In this document: positions 1 to 8,086 of the stretch, piece by piece
Layout: the number at the start of each line of letters is the position of its first letter
Numbering within the stretch: position 1 is the first letter of the stretch
Program-made: the position numbers and the translations under genes
Notes under the pieces: generated by a model
Seen by the model: only the letters and a program-made list of their open reading frames with translations
Database searches by the model: none
What the model was told of the DNA's origin: nothing
Source of the DNA: Leptolyngbya sp. SIOISBB
Lineage (GTDB): Bacteria; Cyanobacteriota; Cyanobacteriia; Phormidesmidales; Phormidesmidaceae
Assembly (NCBI GenBank): GCA_010671905.1
Contig: JAAHII010000001.1
Span: 7,526,026 to 7,590,025 of the forward strand
DNA: 64,000 nucleotides
Direction of reading: 5' to 3'

Positions 1-405
1 GCCCGGACGTTCTACGCCACCAATGCCCGTGAGTTGATCGCCACAATGGGCCAACAGTGCATTTACTAGCGTGCCGTCCATATTGCCGGGAGCTGGATGC
101 ACCACCATCCCCGCCGCTTTGTTCACAATGACGAAATGCGTGTCTTCGTAGAGGATGTCTAGGGGAATTGCTTCGGCCTTCACCTCCAGCGGTTTAGTGG
201 CGGGAATGGTGACAGCGATCTCATCGCCGACCTGTACAGCGGCTTTTTTGTTGGTGCAAATAGTGCCATTCAGCGTCACATATTCCCAATCGATCAGCTT
301 TTGTACCCGATTGCGAGATAAGTCAGACAAGTTAGCCGTCAACCAGCGATCGAGCCGAGCCGGTTCCGCTGTTGCCACCGTTAACTTTAGAGTCGTGTCA
401 GGAAT
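1..405 (-). CDS. RluA/RluD-family pseudouridine synthase, N-terminal part (cut by window edge)
   Basis: Reading the minus strand gives an S4-like RNA-binding region (LDRWL, then SRNRVQKLI) followed by the start of the RluA catalytic domain (AAGMVVHPAPGN, NALLAHC, GVERPG). In this family the catalytic HRLD motif comes directly after GVERPG, so it lies just outside the window. These enzymes isomerise uridines in 23S rRNA or tRNA. The start is unclear: an in-frame stop lies at 409-411, leaving only ATT (403-405) or GTG (376-378). GTG would cut into the first strand of the S4 domain, so a rare start or a damaged start is possible. No other RluA paralogue can be excluded. Confidence 0.8.
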   Translation of the reverse strand, partial: MPDTTLKLTVATAEPARLDRWLTANLSDLSRNRVQKLIDWEYVTLNGTICTNKKAAVQVGDEIAVTIPATKPLEVKAEAIPLDILYEDTHFVIVNKAAGMVVHPAPGNMDGTLVNALLAHCGDQLTGIGGVERPG

Positions 406-408
406 GGG

Positions 409-761
409 CTACCAACAAATTCATCAGATGCAAACTCTAGCACTTTTGGCGATCGTCTTAGCTCAGCCTTTAACTCGCTGACCTTCAGAACACTTGATGA
501 GAAGCGCGTTTCCTCTACAAATCGTGGATGACGCATCTCGTCCATAGCAATCCCAAAAGCGATCATAGCAGTCAATTTCAGGGAATTTTGGAGACAGCCT
601 GTAGTTTTTATGAGCACACATCCCTAACCGTTGAGGGTAGAGGTGAATCGATGGCAGTTCCTGTTTCAATTCGGACGAAAAGTGACTTCATCGCGGATTT
701 ATGTAAGCCGCCACTGTGAGGGGGCTTTGTCATTCTCCTTATTGGGTTTGGGCCACCCACC
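409..761. other. Intergenic region, no gene recognised
   Basis: About 350 bp between the pseudouridine synthase start and a small hydrophobic reading frame. Short frames occur on both strands, but none shows a recognisable domain or a good ribosome binding site. It should hold the promoter of the minus-strand pseudouridine synthase gene. I see no repeat or strong hairpin. Confidence 0.4.
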
Positions 762-1001
762 TTGATCGCGCTGTTGGTGACACTAGTTGCCATGCTGGTG
801 GGCCATGGTCAGCTGTTTTTTACCCGTTTTTTAGAGCCTGCCCCCATGTATTTGGTGGTGATGTTTTCACTAAGCATTGTGTGGAATCTGGCCCTGATGC
901 TGCTGTGGCAGATGAGCATTCGTATTCTCTACATTCCGGCCTGGGCGATTGGCCTTATGGGCATCGTAGTCGGACTCGCGATGTACTTTGGCAAAGTCTG
1001 A
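762..1001 (+). CDS. Possible small three-helix membrane protein
   Basis: A 79-residue frame with a TTG start, almost entirely hydrophobic. Three membrane segments can be drawn, at about residues 1-20, 27-50 and 55-77, with a short polar turn (GHGQ) after the first. The hydrophobic frame continues upstream of TTG without an ATG as far as a TGA near 718, so the start is uncertain. I do not recognise the family. The regular alternation of helices supports a real gene, but the lack of ATG and of a clear Shine-Dalgarno sequence makes it doubtful. Confidence 0.4.
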   Translation: MIALLVTLVAMLVGHGQLFFTRFLEPAPMYLVVMFSLSIVWNLALMLLWQMSIRILYIPAWAIGLMGIVVGLAMYFGKV

Positions 1002-1061
1002 ATAATCCTCCGTGTCGGGGCAGAATAACGATGAACGTTTTTGCCTGGTAAGTCAACAGAT

Positions 1062-1853
1062 TTACTTCGCGGCTTCCTGGATGACTCGAACCAAAACACT
1101 GTACTGATCTATCACGCCGCCAAGCTTGACAATATTCAAGAAACTGGAAAATTTTTGCCCTCTCAAACCTGACATTTTCCATCGTCCCCAAACAAGAGAG
1201 TCTTCATAATTTTCATCTATTAAGGTCCAACCATCTGCTTCGAACTGATTTTTGTAATGCACATAGAGAGTCTGAATTTCGAGCCTGGTTTCTAGGCAAA
1301 TAGAAGTGGCATATTCTTGCTGCGTTCCACCACTAATCAACAAGCGAAAAGCATCTGGTGGATCTAAAAGAGGTGGAAAAGGCAGTAAGTTTAGAACCTT
1401 GACAGTTTCAGTATTAGGATCACTTGAAAGCGTCAACACGACCGTAACTTGACTTGAAGAATCAACTTCACCAGACCAAAATTCAATAGACAACTCAACA
1501 TCTTCAAGCTCATGACAAAACTTCAGAGAACTGCTCAGTCTATTTTTGACCACTTTCGGAGCATGCTTAAATCCCTTATAACTTCCTGGAAAAAGCTCTT
1601 TTTCTACCCAACCACACGATGTCAATTGCTCTCGATAATCGCTCTTCAATGCTTCGATTAGACCGGTTTCACTTAGCACAATACTAAAGTTATCAGGTGC
1701 CAAAATAAAGCTTCCTATAACTTGAGCACAATCCGGTATTGGAAGCTGTACAGTCGTTTCTGTTGGGATTTTATCAAATATTAACCTGACTCCCTCAGGT
1801 AGTCCCAACAGCTGTTGTATTGCAGATAGCTGATGATTTGTTAGTTGTTCCAC
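1062..1853 (-). CDS. Hypothetical protein with an internally repeated unit
   Basis: A 263-residue soluble protein with no signal peptide, membrane segment or recognised domain. Two stretches look related: around residues 59-95 (LIEALKSDYREQL, then GWVEKELFP) and around residues 195-225 (YVHYKNQFEADGW). Each is a helix followed by a GW-containing strand, suggesting two copies of one alpha/beta unit. Its ATG is only 1 bp from the start of the divergent deaminase gene, so any shared promoter would have to lie inside one of the reading frames, or one annotated start is too far upstream. Function unknown. Confidence 0.7.
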   Translation of the reverse strand: MEQLTNHQLSAIQQLLGLPEGVRLIFDKIPTETTVQLPIPDCAQVIGSFILAPDNFSIVLSETGLIEALKSDYREQLTSCGWVEKELFPGSYKGFKHAPKVVKNRLSSSLKFCHELEDVELSIEFWSGEVDSSSQVTVVLTLSSDPNTETVKVLNLLPFPPLLDPPDAFRLLISGGTQQEYATSICLETRLEIQTLYVHYKNQFEADGWTLIDENYEDSLVWGRWKMSGLRGQKFSSFLNIVKLGGVIDQYSVLVRVIQEAAK

Positions 1854-1854
1854 A

Positions 1855-2865
1855 ATGACAGTTATCTCTATGCTAAATATCGATGCGATGCCAAAGGCGG
1901 AACTCCACCTTCATTTAGAGGGGGCACCACGCTGGTCTACTTTGCGCTCAGCCCATTACAAGCATTACAGCGTAGAGCTGCCTGAAACGCCTCCTTGGCA
2001 TGCATCAGGCTTCCGATTTGCTGATTTTTCCGCCTTTCAGAGGCTATTTAAGCAATACATTCACCCTTGGCTACAAACGCCCAATGGATACGCCGAGTTG
2101 ATTCATGATGTCGTCGATGGCTTGCTGGCACAAAATATTCGCTATGCCGAAGTTGTTTGTGTGCCTTCTCTGTTGGCAATGCATGGAGCGTCTCCGGATT
2201 ATTTTTGGGCGGTTTTGGCAGCCGAAGTTGAGCGAGCGCGGCTCCAGAATTGCATCATCCGCATATTCGTCGGGTTGATAAGAACTCACAGCGTAGAAGC
2301 GGCCATCCAAGTTGTGAAACAAACCCGAACGCGATCGCTGGTGGCTGGATACGACCTTTTAGGCAATGAGATTGGCTATCCCGCTGACGCTTTCAGACCC
2401 GCTTTTGAGCTAGCCAGAGAGGCGGGTAAACGGCTCAAAATTCATGCTGGTGAGATGATGGGACCTGAGAGCATTGAGTACGCGGTTGAAACCCTCGGCA
2501 TTGAACAGATTGGACATGGCACATCTGCTATTCAAAACGCTGATGTGGTAGCGCTATTGCGAGAACGCCAAGTAACCGTCGAAATGTGCCCGACCTCGAA
2601 CGAACGCTTGAGAAATGTCGGCTCTTATCAAGCGCATCCAATTTTGGCGCTTGACGATGCCGGAGTACACGTGACGGTGAATTCAGACGATCCAACGTTC
2701 TTTGGGGTCAATCTCAACGGGGAGTTGACTCGATTAGTCACAGAGCGCCAGGCAACTGCCTTAGATCTCAAACGCTGGACTCAGAATGCCTTGCGTCGGG
2801 CAATCCTTGACGAATCTACCCGACATCAATTGATAGCTGAACTAGAGGCATGGTGCCCTAATTGA
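1855..2865 (+). CDS. Adenosine deaminase family protein
   Basis: A 336-residue amidohydrolase of the adenosine/AMP deaminase superfamily. Visible motifs are the N-terminal metal pair in AELHLHLEGA (residues 15-24), KIHAGE near 196 (zinc His and catalytic Glu), GHGTS near 221 and NSDDP near 275 (catalytic and zinc Asp). All catalytic positions appear intact. The family hydrolyses the 6-amino group of adenosine or related purines in the cytoplasm; adenine or aminodeoxyfutalosine could be the substrate instead. The ATG at 1855 nearly abuts the divergent gene, and later ATGs at 1870 and 1888 also keep the HLHLEG motif, so a shorter N-terminus is possible. Confidence 0.88.
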   Translation: MTVISMLNIDAMPKAELHLHLEGAPRWSTLRSAHYKHYSVELPETPPWHASGFRFADFSAFQRLFKQYIHPWLQTPNGYAELIHDVVDGLLAQNIRYAEVVCVPSLLAMHGASPDYFWAVLAAEVERARLQNCIIRIFVGLIRTHSVEAAIQVVKQTRTRSLVAGYDLLGNEIGYPADAFRPAFELAREAGKRLKIHAGEMMGPESIEYAVETLGIEQIGHGTSAIQNADVVALLRERQVTVEMCPTSNERLRNVGSYQAHPILALDDAGVHVTVNSDDPTFFGVNLNGELTRLVTERQATALDLKRWTQNALRRAILDESTRHQLIAELEAWCPN

Positions 2866-3248
2866 AAAGCAATCCTTGGATGCGGTTAGCGCGATCGCCC
2901 CGACAATACTTAGGACAAATCAGAGGTTGTGTCTGAGTCAAAAAAAGGGGTAAATAGCGCCTGAATTAGCGACTTTGGCCAAAATGGGGAGCGATAGAAT
3001 TGGGTCAAGTTTTTGCGGCAGCAATTTTAAGACTGCTTTGACATAAAGATAACCTCGGAAGCCTGCCTTCAGGTTGAGAATGCGGCAATCAGGCCAATCG
3101 CCTGGAACTTGCTGCAACAGCCGATGGGACACATTACGGCAAGGTGTGACTGTTCTCACCATCCGGAGTTGCCAAATCCCTCTCCCAGCTTTGGCTATTT
3201 ATTGTGCAGAAGTCAGTCAAGACGTTACGGAACAAGGGATTTCAGCTT
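2866..3248. other. Intergenic region left of the IS patch
   Basis: No credible gene. A minus-strand frame at about 2938-3162 gives a short basic peptide (RLLQQVPGDWPD) without a recognised family; it could be a worn transposase remnant, but I cannot support that. The stretch ends where sequence related to the IS4-like ends begins. Confidence 0.35.
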
Positions 3249-3316
3249 CGCTTGAGTAGGGGAACCTCACCGCCTGTGGCACCTCTTCTTGCGAAGGCTG
3301 CTGCTTGTACATAAGT
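3249..3316 (+). repeat. IS4/Tn5-like terminal repeat, copy 1 (left of nested IS1182)
   Basis: This roughly 68-bp stretch matches 6219-6285 along most of its length (gcttgagt, acctcacc, cctg-gg-acctct, aaggctgc-gctt-tac). The inner end reads tacataagtttct, which matches the right inner end of the complete IS4-like element (7724-7738, reversed) rather than its left end. It is therefore read as an end of a decayed relative lying in the opposite orientation. Confidence 0.65.
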
Positions 3317-3342
3317 TTCTGATTGGTCGTTTCCAGAGATCT

Positions 3343-3454
3343 AGCCCCCTACATCCCCCAACTTTGATACCGCTGGCGAAATATTTCGCAAACTCGCGAG
3401 ACTTCTGGAAGCCCCCTTCCGTCCCCCAATGTTGATACCGCTGGCGAAATACTT
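3343..3454 (+). repeat. Tandem copies of the IS1182 left end
   Basis: Two direct copies of about 44 bp, starting at 3343 and 3410. Each reads agcccccttccgtccccca-like sequence followed by ttgataccgctggcgaaata (3364-3383 and 3432-3451). The same motif occurs inverted at the right end of the IS1182 element (5254-5283). The inner copy is taken as the true terminal repeat; the outer one is an extra end, perhaps left by an earlier insertion. Confidence 0.65.
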
Positions 3455-5283
3455 GATCACAAATAGGGTTAAGCAGTGGGGGCTAACTTAGCCAATTGAG
3501 AACGCCGAGTTTGAGCCAAGGGGACGTCCTTCCACCAGTTCACTAAGCGAGCCACATTCATGGCGGTGGCGGTGATGAGGTGCTGGAGATGAGTTTTGGC
3601 CAACCCAATATAGCGACATCGCCGTAAGCCAAAGGCTCGAAGGCCTTGGGATAAGGTCCCCTCAATGCCGGCTCGCGGGGCATAGCGCTGTTGAAAGTCG
3701 GGGGTCTCTTGAGTCTGTCGAGCGCGTTGCAGGGCCTGATGCTGCCGTTGCGGTCGCAGGGTGAGCCGCCGTCCTTGCTTTTGGGAGCGGGTGCATTGGG
3801 CGCGCTGGGGACAGGCCTGACAGGTTTCAGGGGGAAAAGTGATAGCGATGGTGTCATGGCCACGACGGTCGGTCGAGGGCTTCCAGGTACGGCTGAGATG
3901 TCCTTGGGGACAGCGCCCCTGGTGCTGCTCCCAATTCACCTCAAAGTGAGTGAGGTCAAAGCCTTGTTGGGCTCGAGCTTGCCAACTGCTGTCGGGCAGT
4001 ACCGGAGCGACGATGTCAATGCCGTAATGCTCTCGACTGATTAAGAGTTGCTCAGCCTCGATATAGCCGGTATCGAGGAGATGGGTGCCGGGGACCCGAT
4101 GGTGGGCGACCAGATCGGCTTGAATGGTGTGGGTAACTTCGACATCGGTCGTCGTCGCGGTGGTGGTCTCCACCTGCGTAATGAGATGGGGGCGATTGGA
4201 GTCACAGGTCTCGGTGAGATGCACTTTATAGCCCACCCACTGGGTCTCCCGTTTGCGGCTAAAGCGGGCCTCCACATCATAAGGAGAATGAATCAGTTGT
4301 GCGGCCGGTGGACTCTCCTCGGAAGTACGCCAATGCACATGATGATGCTCGTCTAGGTAAAACTGTTGCACCCACACCTGACGGAAGACCTCTACCGCAG
4401 GCAGTTGGGGCAACCAAGCCGGAGCCGTCTCAGCCCAGATCTCAGCCAACAGATGATGGCCATCTCGGCCAAAAGTTTCGGCCCATTGCTGGCGGTGCTC
4501 AGCGGTTTTCGGCCACTGATAGTCCTCCATCCGGCTGCCATAGCGCTCAAACCAGTCCGCGCTCACGCGCGCCGGTAACCACTCAGGCGCGGCTACCGCC
4601 AAGCTGTTTAAGGCCGCCCGCAGGGTTTCCCCCACCACTTCCAGCCGATGCAGCACTCGAATGGTCGCCACTACATGGGTGGAATCACTCCGTTGGCGTC
4701 CCCCGGCTTGCAGCCATCCCTGTTCCTGGCACTGACTTAAGAGGCGCTCCAGCAGCATGTCCTCGGCCCCGGCCTGCAACAGACGACAGCGAAATTCACT
4801 GAGTACGGAGGCATCCACGCCAGGATGCGCCAACGGCAAACTCAACGCATACTTCCAATCAATGCGACCCCGCACCGCTTGAGCCGCTTGACGATCACTC
4901 AAATCTTCCAGATATTGCATCACCGTTATCAACGCCAGTCGCCACGCTGACCAGGCCGGTTGGCCTTGGTCGGAGGGAAACAGCGCTTGAAAATCCGCAT
5001 CTTGATAAATGGCACCGAGATGGTCCCGCAACGTCATCACCGGACTGCCTTGAGGAAACGCCGCTCGCGCCACCGTGGCCGTGGCTGCTGGAATCGGACT
5101 CATCGCTTCGGCTCTCAACATTGGTCGAGTCTCCTGGAGAGATACACCCTCCTATCGTCCTCCCCATCCCTCGCTCCCCAGCACATTGAACGACTTCTTT
5201 TCAGCTCTCAATACTGGCCGTCACCAAATATTGCGCTGATGTAAACAAAGATAGATTTCGCCAGCAGTATCAATTCTGGGGGA
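3422..5283 (-). mobile_element. IS1182-family insertion sequence
   Basis: The element is bounded by imperfect inverted repeats of about 30 bp. The left starts tcccccaatgttgatacc (3422) and the right, read inwards on the minus strand, starts tcccccagaattgatact (ending 5283). Both continue gctggcgaaat. It carries one intact transposase. No target duplication could be read, because the left end is tandemly repeated and the surroundings are another IS-like sequence. Confidence 0.7.
3469..5121 (-). CDS. IS1182-family DDE transposase
   Basis: A 550-residue transposase with the N-terminal DUF772-type region (residues 30-120: MTLRDHLGAIY, LSDRQAAQAVRGRIDWKY, SVLSEFRCRL) and a DDE nuclease domain. 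The acidic residues are probably in RSDSTHV (about 145), LLDTGYIEAEQLL (about 345) and RAGIEGTLSQGLRAFGLRR (about 480). A cysteine-rich insertion (CPQGH, then CQACPQRAQC) near 405-440 is typical of this family. The frame is intact, so the element may still move. The start could be the ATG at 5121 or the later one giving MSPIP. It sits inside terminal repeats with almost no other coding space. Confidence 0.93.
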   Translation of the reverse strand: MLRAEAMSPIPAATATVARAAFPQGSPVMTLRDHLGAIYQDADFQALFPSDQGQPAWSAWRLALITVMQYLEDLSDRQAAQAVRGRIDWKYALSLPLAHPGVDASVLSEFRCRLLQAGAEDMLLERLLSQCQEQGWLQAGGRQRSDSTHVVATIRVLHRLEVVGETLRAALNSLAVAAPEWLPARVSADWFERYGSRMEDYQWPKTAEHRQQWAETFGRDGHHLLAEIWAETAPAWLPQLPAVEVFRQVWVQQFYLDEHHHVHWRTSEESPPAAQLIHSPYDVEARFSRKRETQWVGYKVHLTETCDSNRPHLITQVETTTATTTDVEVTHTIQADLVAHHRVPGTHLLDTGYIEAEQLLISREHYGIDIVAPVLPDSSWQARAQQGFDLTHFEVNWEQHQGRCPQGHLSRTWKPSTDRRGHDTIAITFPPETCQACPQRAQCTRSQKQGRRLTLRPQRQHQALQRARQTQETPDFQQRYAPRAGIEGTLSQGLRAFGLRRCRYIGLAKTHLQHLITATAMNVARLVNWWKDVPLAQTRRSQLAKLAPTA

Positions 5284-5312
5284 CTGTGAACTCCGGTCTT
5301 CCCCCAGAATTG
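5254..5312. repeat. IS1182 right end with 13-bp hairpin
   Basis: On the minus strand the segment carries the terminal motif tcccccagaattgatact followed by gctggcgaaatc. Just outside, caattctggggga (5271-5283) is repeated inverted as tcccccagaattg (5300-5312), giving a perfect 13-bp stem that could act as a terminator or as an outward duplicate of the IS tip. Confidence 0.55.
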
Positions 5313-5355
5313 GAGGGACAAAGGGGGGGGCAATGCAGTGTTTGAGCGGCTTTAC

Positions 5356-5395
5356 GAGATGTGTATAAACAGTAGCCTCGCGAAGGAGAGGAGAG
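5356..5395 (-). repeat. IS4/Tn5-like terminal repeat, copy 2 (right of nested IS1182)
   Basis: Read on the minus strand, cctctccttcgcgaggct then actgtttatacacatct closely follows the left end of the complete IS4-like element (6251-6284) and, in its inner 19 bp, the Tn5 mosaic end. With 3282-3315 it brackets the IS1182 element as an inverted pair. Confidence 0.6.
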
Positions 5396-5632
5396 GTTGG
5401 ACACGCTGCCAAAACTTTTGCAGCCGACCGGCAGAACTCTTTCGCTACGAGGATCTCAGAACTACGTCATGAAAAAGCCTCCCGAGCTGTCACTACCAAG
5501 GGAGGCTGCACCTTTCAATCAGGAATCCATCTGCCATCAGACGGCAATCATAGAGTTCCCAGGTCAGCCGCCGGTTGGATAAGTAGCTGGGTCTGATCAA
5601 ACCTTAAAGCCTGTCGCTGATTTCGACGCCGC

Positions 5633-5869
5633 TCAATCAGCTGGATGGATGGCCAGACCAGACATTGTCGATGGGGTTGCCAGGTATTCGTTCAGGCAAT
5701 CAATGGCGGTATCAATACCGGTGGCGGCAGCGTGCAGGTACGCATCTTGCCCCCCTTCGGCAAGACAATGCTCTAGATAACCCAATTCGATGACCAAGCT
5801 TTTGGTGAGCGATCGCAGGCGACGTTGGTGAAAAGTGGGTGAATAAGTTGAGATAGCAGGAGTTGTCAT
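5633..5869 (-). CDS. Small hypothetical protein
   Basis: 78 residues from the ATG at 5869 (MTTPAIS), preceded by AGGA nine bases upstream on the minus strand; a longer frame to 5920 exists without a good ribosome site. The product is mixed alpha-helical (LTKSLVIELGYLEHCL, GIDTAIDCLNEYLA), soluble, with two cysteines, and I do not recognise it. Its upstream region contains the TGAGACC dyad cluster at 6022-6140. It lies between two transposon units, so it may be a resident gene split off from its original neighbours. Confidence 0.45.
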   Translation of the reverse strand: MTTPAISTYSPTFHQRRLRSLTKSLVIELGYLEHCLAEGGQDAYLHAAATGIDTAIDCLNEYLATPSTMSGLAIHPAD

Positions 5870-6218
5870 AGCAGGAATCCTCTGTAGTTGGGCGATACAG
5901 CAGTGATATCGTGTCCTCACTTGTTGCAGCTAGCCCCAAAATCTCAACAAGCAGGGTGCTGCAAGCTCACTTTCTGCAACAGAGTTCTAGAGTAATCTTG
6001 CGAGATTGCTCAGAGTTAAAATGAGACCAACTGAAAGTCATCCTGGTCTCAAAACAAGATTAATTGCGTTGAATTCAATCTGAGACTAGTGTGAACCAAC
6101 TCAAGACTCTCTTAGGGCTCACTGGGTCTCATTGAGAGACTTTGACTGGCGACATCCAAATTGCTTTTCCTCGGACGGAAGGTGTGTGAACCAGGCCGGT
6201 TAGGAGTTCTGGATTTTG
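5870..6218. promoter_or_regulatory. Non-coding stretch with TGAGACC dyads, copy A
   Basis: No gene. It contains the perfect dyad tgagacca (6022-6029) / tggtctca (6044-6051) with a 14-base spacer, then ctgagact, caagactc and gtctc-attga-gagac (6126-6140). The flanks (gagttaa before, caaga after) match a second copy at 7950-8010, on the other side of the IS4 element. It lies upstream of the small minus-strand gene at 5633-5869, so a regulatory or leader-RNA role is possible. Confidence 0.45.
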
Positions 6219-6285
6219 CTTGAGTGGGTTGACCTCACCACCTGCGGTACCTCTCCTTTCAAAGGCTGCCGCTTATACACATCTT
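6219..6285 (+). repeat. Left terminal region of the IS4-like element
   Basis: Includes the inverted repeat (6251-6284) and about 32 bp outside it that also match 3249-3281. Conservation outside the transposon tip suggests that the element duplicated together with flanking sequence, or that the functional end is longer than the Tn5-like core. Confidence 0.6.
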
Positions 6286-7762
6286 ATCCTTGGGCCATTA
6301 ACCAGCCTTCAAAGAGGCTATCGAAGTGTTTGAGCCCTCTGGATAAGAGCGCAATGCCGGGTGGTCGCTGACTGGTATATCCCGACCATCTGCCCAATCG
6401 GGCAATGAGCCAGGTAGCCCAAGCCAGCGTGTAAGGAGGAAAGGGATTCTGCTGTTGGCGGGTACGGCCATTCAAGCGCGGACTGAGTTGGGCTAAACAT
6501 TGCTGCTGGTTGGAGTCGAAGACGAGCGCGGCAGGGCGGCAGGCGTCGTCGCGGCCCCTTTGTAGCTGTAAGATGCGCACCGCTGCCCCTAAGCTCACAA
6601 GACATAAGCGTTTAATGGCGGCCACCGACTCCAACTGAGTGGATTCCAGGTCTAAGCCATGCTGTTTGAGAATGGCGAAGAGTTGCTCAATTTGCCAGCG
6701 CCAACTGTACCAGCGAATAGCCTGTAAGGCCGTCTCTAACGACCGAATCGGATGGGTGGTGAGCAATCGCCAATGAATGGGCTTTTGGCCTGATGGCGGT
6801 TGAATTTCCCGCGCCTCTACCGCAGACAACTGGAGGCTGGGTGGATAGTTACTGTGCCGCAGTCGGGCGGGCCGCTGAATCGTCACAGCCACAAACCGAA
6901 CCGCCATCCAAGCCTCGCGAGCCTCGCGGCTTTTGCGGGTATCCGCTGTTACCTGAAAGGCATAGGTGCCTGCGCAGGGTTGCTCACTCAAGTAGGCGTA
7001 CAGGGTTTGCTGAGACTCGGCAATTTTGCGATTCCGACGGGCCCGAAACAATGCCTGAGTGGTCGTGTTGGGAACGCGCGCCCAGACTTCGTAGATATCC
7101 CCTTCACGGTCCCCGATGTAGGTTACTTGGCTCGCTGCCGCCAGACATCGCTGACTGTATTCAGAGGCATGTAACCACTTGAAGGACTCTTTTTCTTCAA
7201 TCGCTTGTTGCTTGTAATTGCGAGTGTGTTTATCCGCATGCCCGATGGGGCGACTCCACAGATGCACATCGCTGATGCCGAAAGGAAAGCCATCACTGGC
7301 ATCTAACATCAAGGTGGGATGGATAAAGAAACCGACATCACGGTCGTTGCTTAACACTCCCAACTCCGCTGCTTGCACTCGTCCCCGATGAGCGCGCAGG
7401 TTAATCTCGCTGCTATCGCTGATAGCCAACACCTGACGGCCCCGAATTTGGCACTGACAATGGCTCAACAGACTCTGACGGAGTTCGCCCAGCGTCACCT
7501 GCTCGTTGTGCAAAAACCGGTAGTAACCCATTTGCTCGGGCCAGCTCTGCGCCAAGCTTTGGATACTCACGCTTTGCTCTTGACAGAGGGCCTCATAGAG
7601 CGCCGCCCCCTTTTTTCCAGACGCGCATCTCCAAAGACGCTGCCTGTGATCTGGGCTCTTCGACACAGAATTGGATTGTCTGTCATCGTAGTCACACCTC
7701 TTCATTCATGCTGCCTAGCTTAAAAGAAACTTATGTATAAGCGGCAGCCTTGAGAAGGAGAG
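6251..7762 (-). mobile_element. IS4-family (Tn5/IS50-like) insertion sequence
   Basis: Inverted repeats at 6251-6284 and 7729-7762 read ctctcctt-aagg then ctgccgcttatacacatct (left) and ctgccgcttatacataag (right, reversed). The inner 19 bp of the left end differs from the Tn5 mosaic end at only a few positions. One intact transposase lies between them. The outer 15 bp also pair, so the true tips could be at 6251/7762 or at 6266/7747. No 9-bp target duplication is evident at either pair of tips. Confidence 0.8.
6284..7705 (-). CDS. IS4-family transposase, Tn5-like
   Basis: A 473-residue transposase close in design to Tn5 Tnp. It has an N-terminal DNA-binding region (residues 20-80, SIQSLAQSWPEQMGYYRFL), a first Asp in AISDSSEIN (about 95), a second Asp in YIGDREGDIYE (about 195), a long beta insertion, and the Y-2-R-3-E-6-K signature in YSWRWQIEQLFAILK (about 345), which holds the catalytic Glu. 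All catalytic residues are present. The frame reaches almost to both terminal repeats, leaving no space for a second gene. Its activity could mobilise the related ends at 3249-3316 and 5356-5395 in trans. Confidence 0.93.
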   Translation of the reverse strand: MKRCDYDDRQSNSVSKSPDHRQRLWRCASGKKGAALYEALCQEQSVSIQSLAQSWPEQMGYYRFLHNEQVTLGELRQSLLSHCQCQIRGRQVLAISDSSEINLRAHRGRVQAAELGVLSNDRDVGFFIHPTLMLDASDGFPFGISDVHLWSRPIGHADKHTRNYKQQAIEEKESFKWLHASEYSQRCLAAASQVTYIGDREGDIYEVWARVPNTTTQALFRARRNRKIAESQQTLYAYLSEQPCAGTYAFQVTADTRKSREAREAWMAVRFVAVTIQRPARLRHSNYPPSLQLSAVEAREIQPPSGQKPIHWRLLTTHPIRSLETALQAIRWYSWRWQIEQLFAILKQHGLDLESTQLESVAAIKRLCLVSLGAAVRILQLQRGRDDACRPAALVFDSNQQQCLAQLSPRLNGRTRQQQNPFPPYTLAWATWLIARLGRWSGYTSQRPPGIALLSRGLKHFDSLFEGWLMAQG

Positions 7763-8086
7763 ATTTATCGTCGTTGTCTGTTGAGGGTTTGCCACTAATT
7801 TTGATGGGACTCCAGTTCCTGGCCTCTTCTTGGGAGGCTAGGTAAGGTTGTAGCAACCTTATGGTAAGAGGCTTGGAGGGCGATCAAGACTGCTGCAAGA
7901 GTTCTGTTTGGCTTCTGCAGCTATTCAACTCCCGAAAAGACTTTCGAGAGTTAAGGTGAGACCAATTAAAAATTACGCTGGTCTCATAGCAAGACAAATG
8001 AATGACTTGGCTTGAGACTAAGGTTCTTCAAGTAGAGACTAGCGATAAGTTGATTGAGTCTCGCCACGAGATTTTTGTGAGCTTTT
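7763..8086. promoter_or_regulatory. Non-coding stretch with TGAGACC dyads, copy B
   Basis: No gene. The dyad tgagacca (7957-7964) / tggtctca (7979-7986) has the same 8-bp arms and 14-base spacer as copy A. It is flanked by gagagttaag before and gcaagac after, then cttgagact and gtagagact, then attgagtctc. The left part (ctgcaagagttct) also resembles the sequence just before copy A. The two copies lie on opposite sides of the IS4 element. Confidence 0.45.

Noticed and set aside
155-481. Plus-strand open frame of 108 codons
   Set aside because: It is antisense to the pseudouridine synthase, whose minus-strand motifs are clear.
2938-3162. Minus-strand frame, possible transposase remnant
   Set aside because: No motif of any transposase family could be read; only a vague similarity to the equally unclear frame at 34465-34677.
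3343-3454. CRISPR-like direct repeats
   Set aside because: Only two units, and they match the IS1182 terminal repeat.
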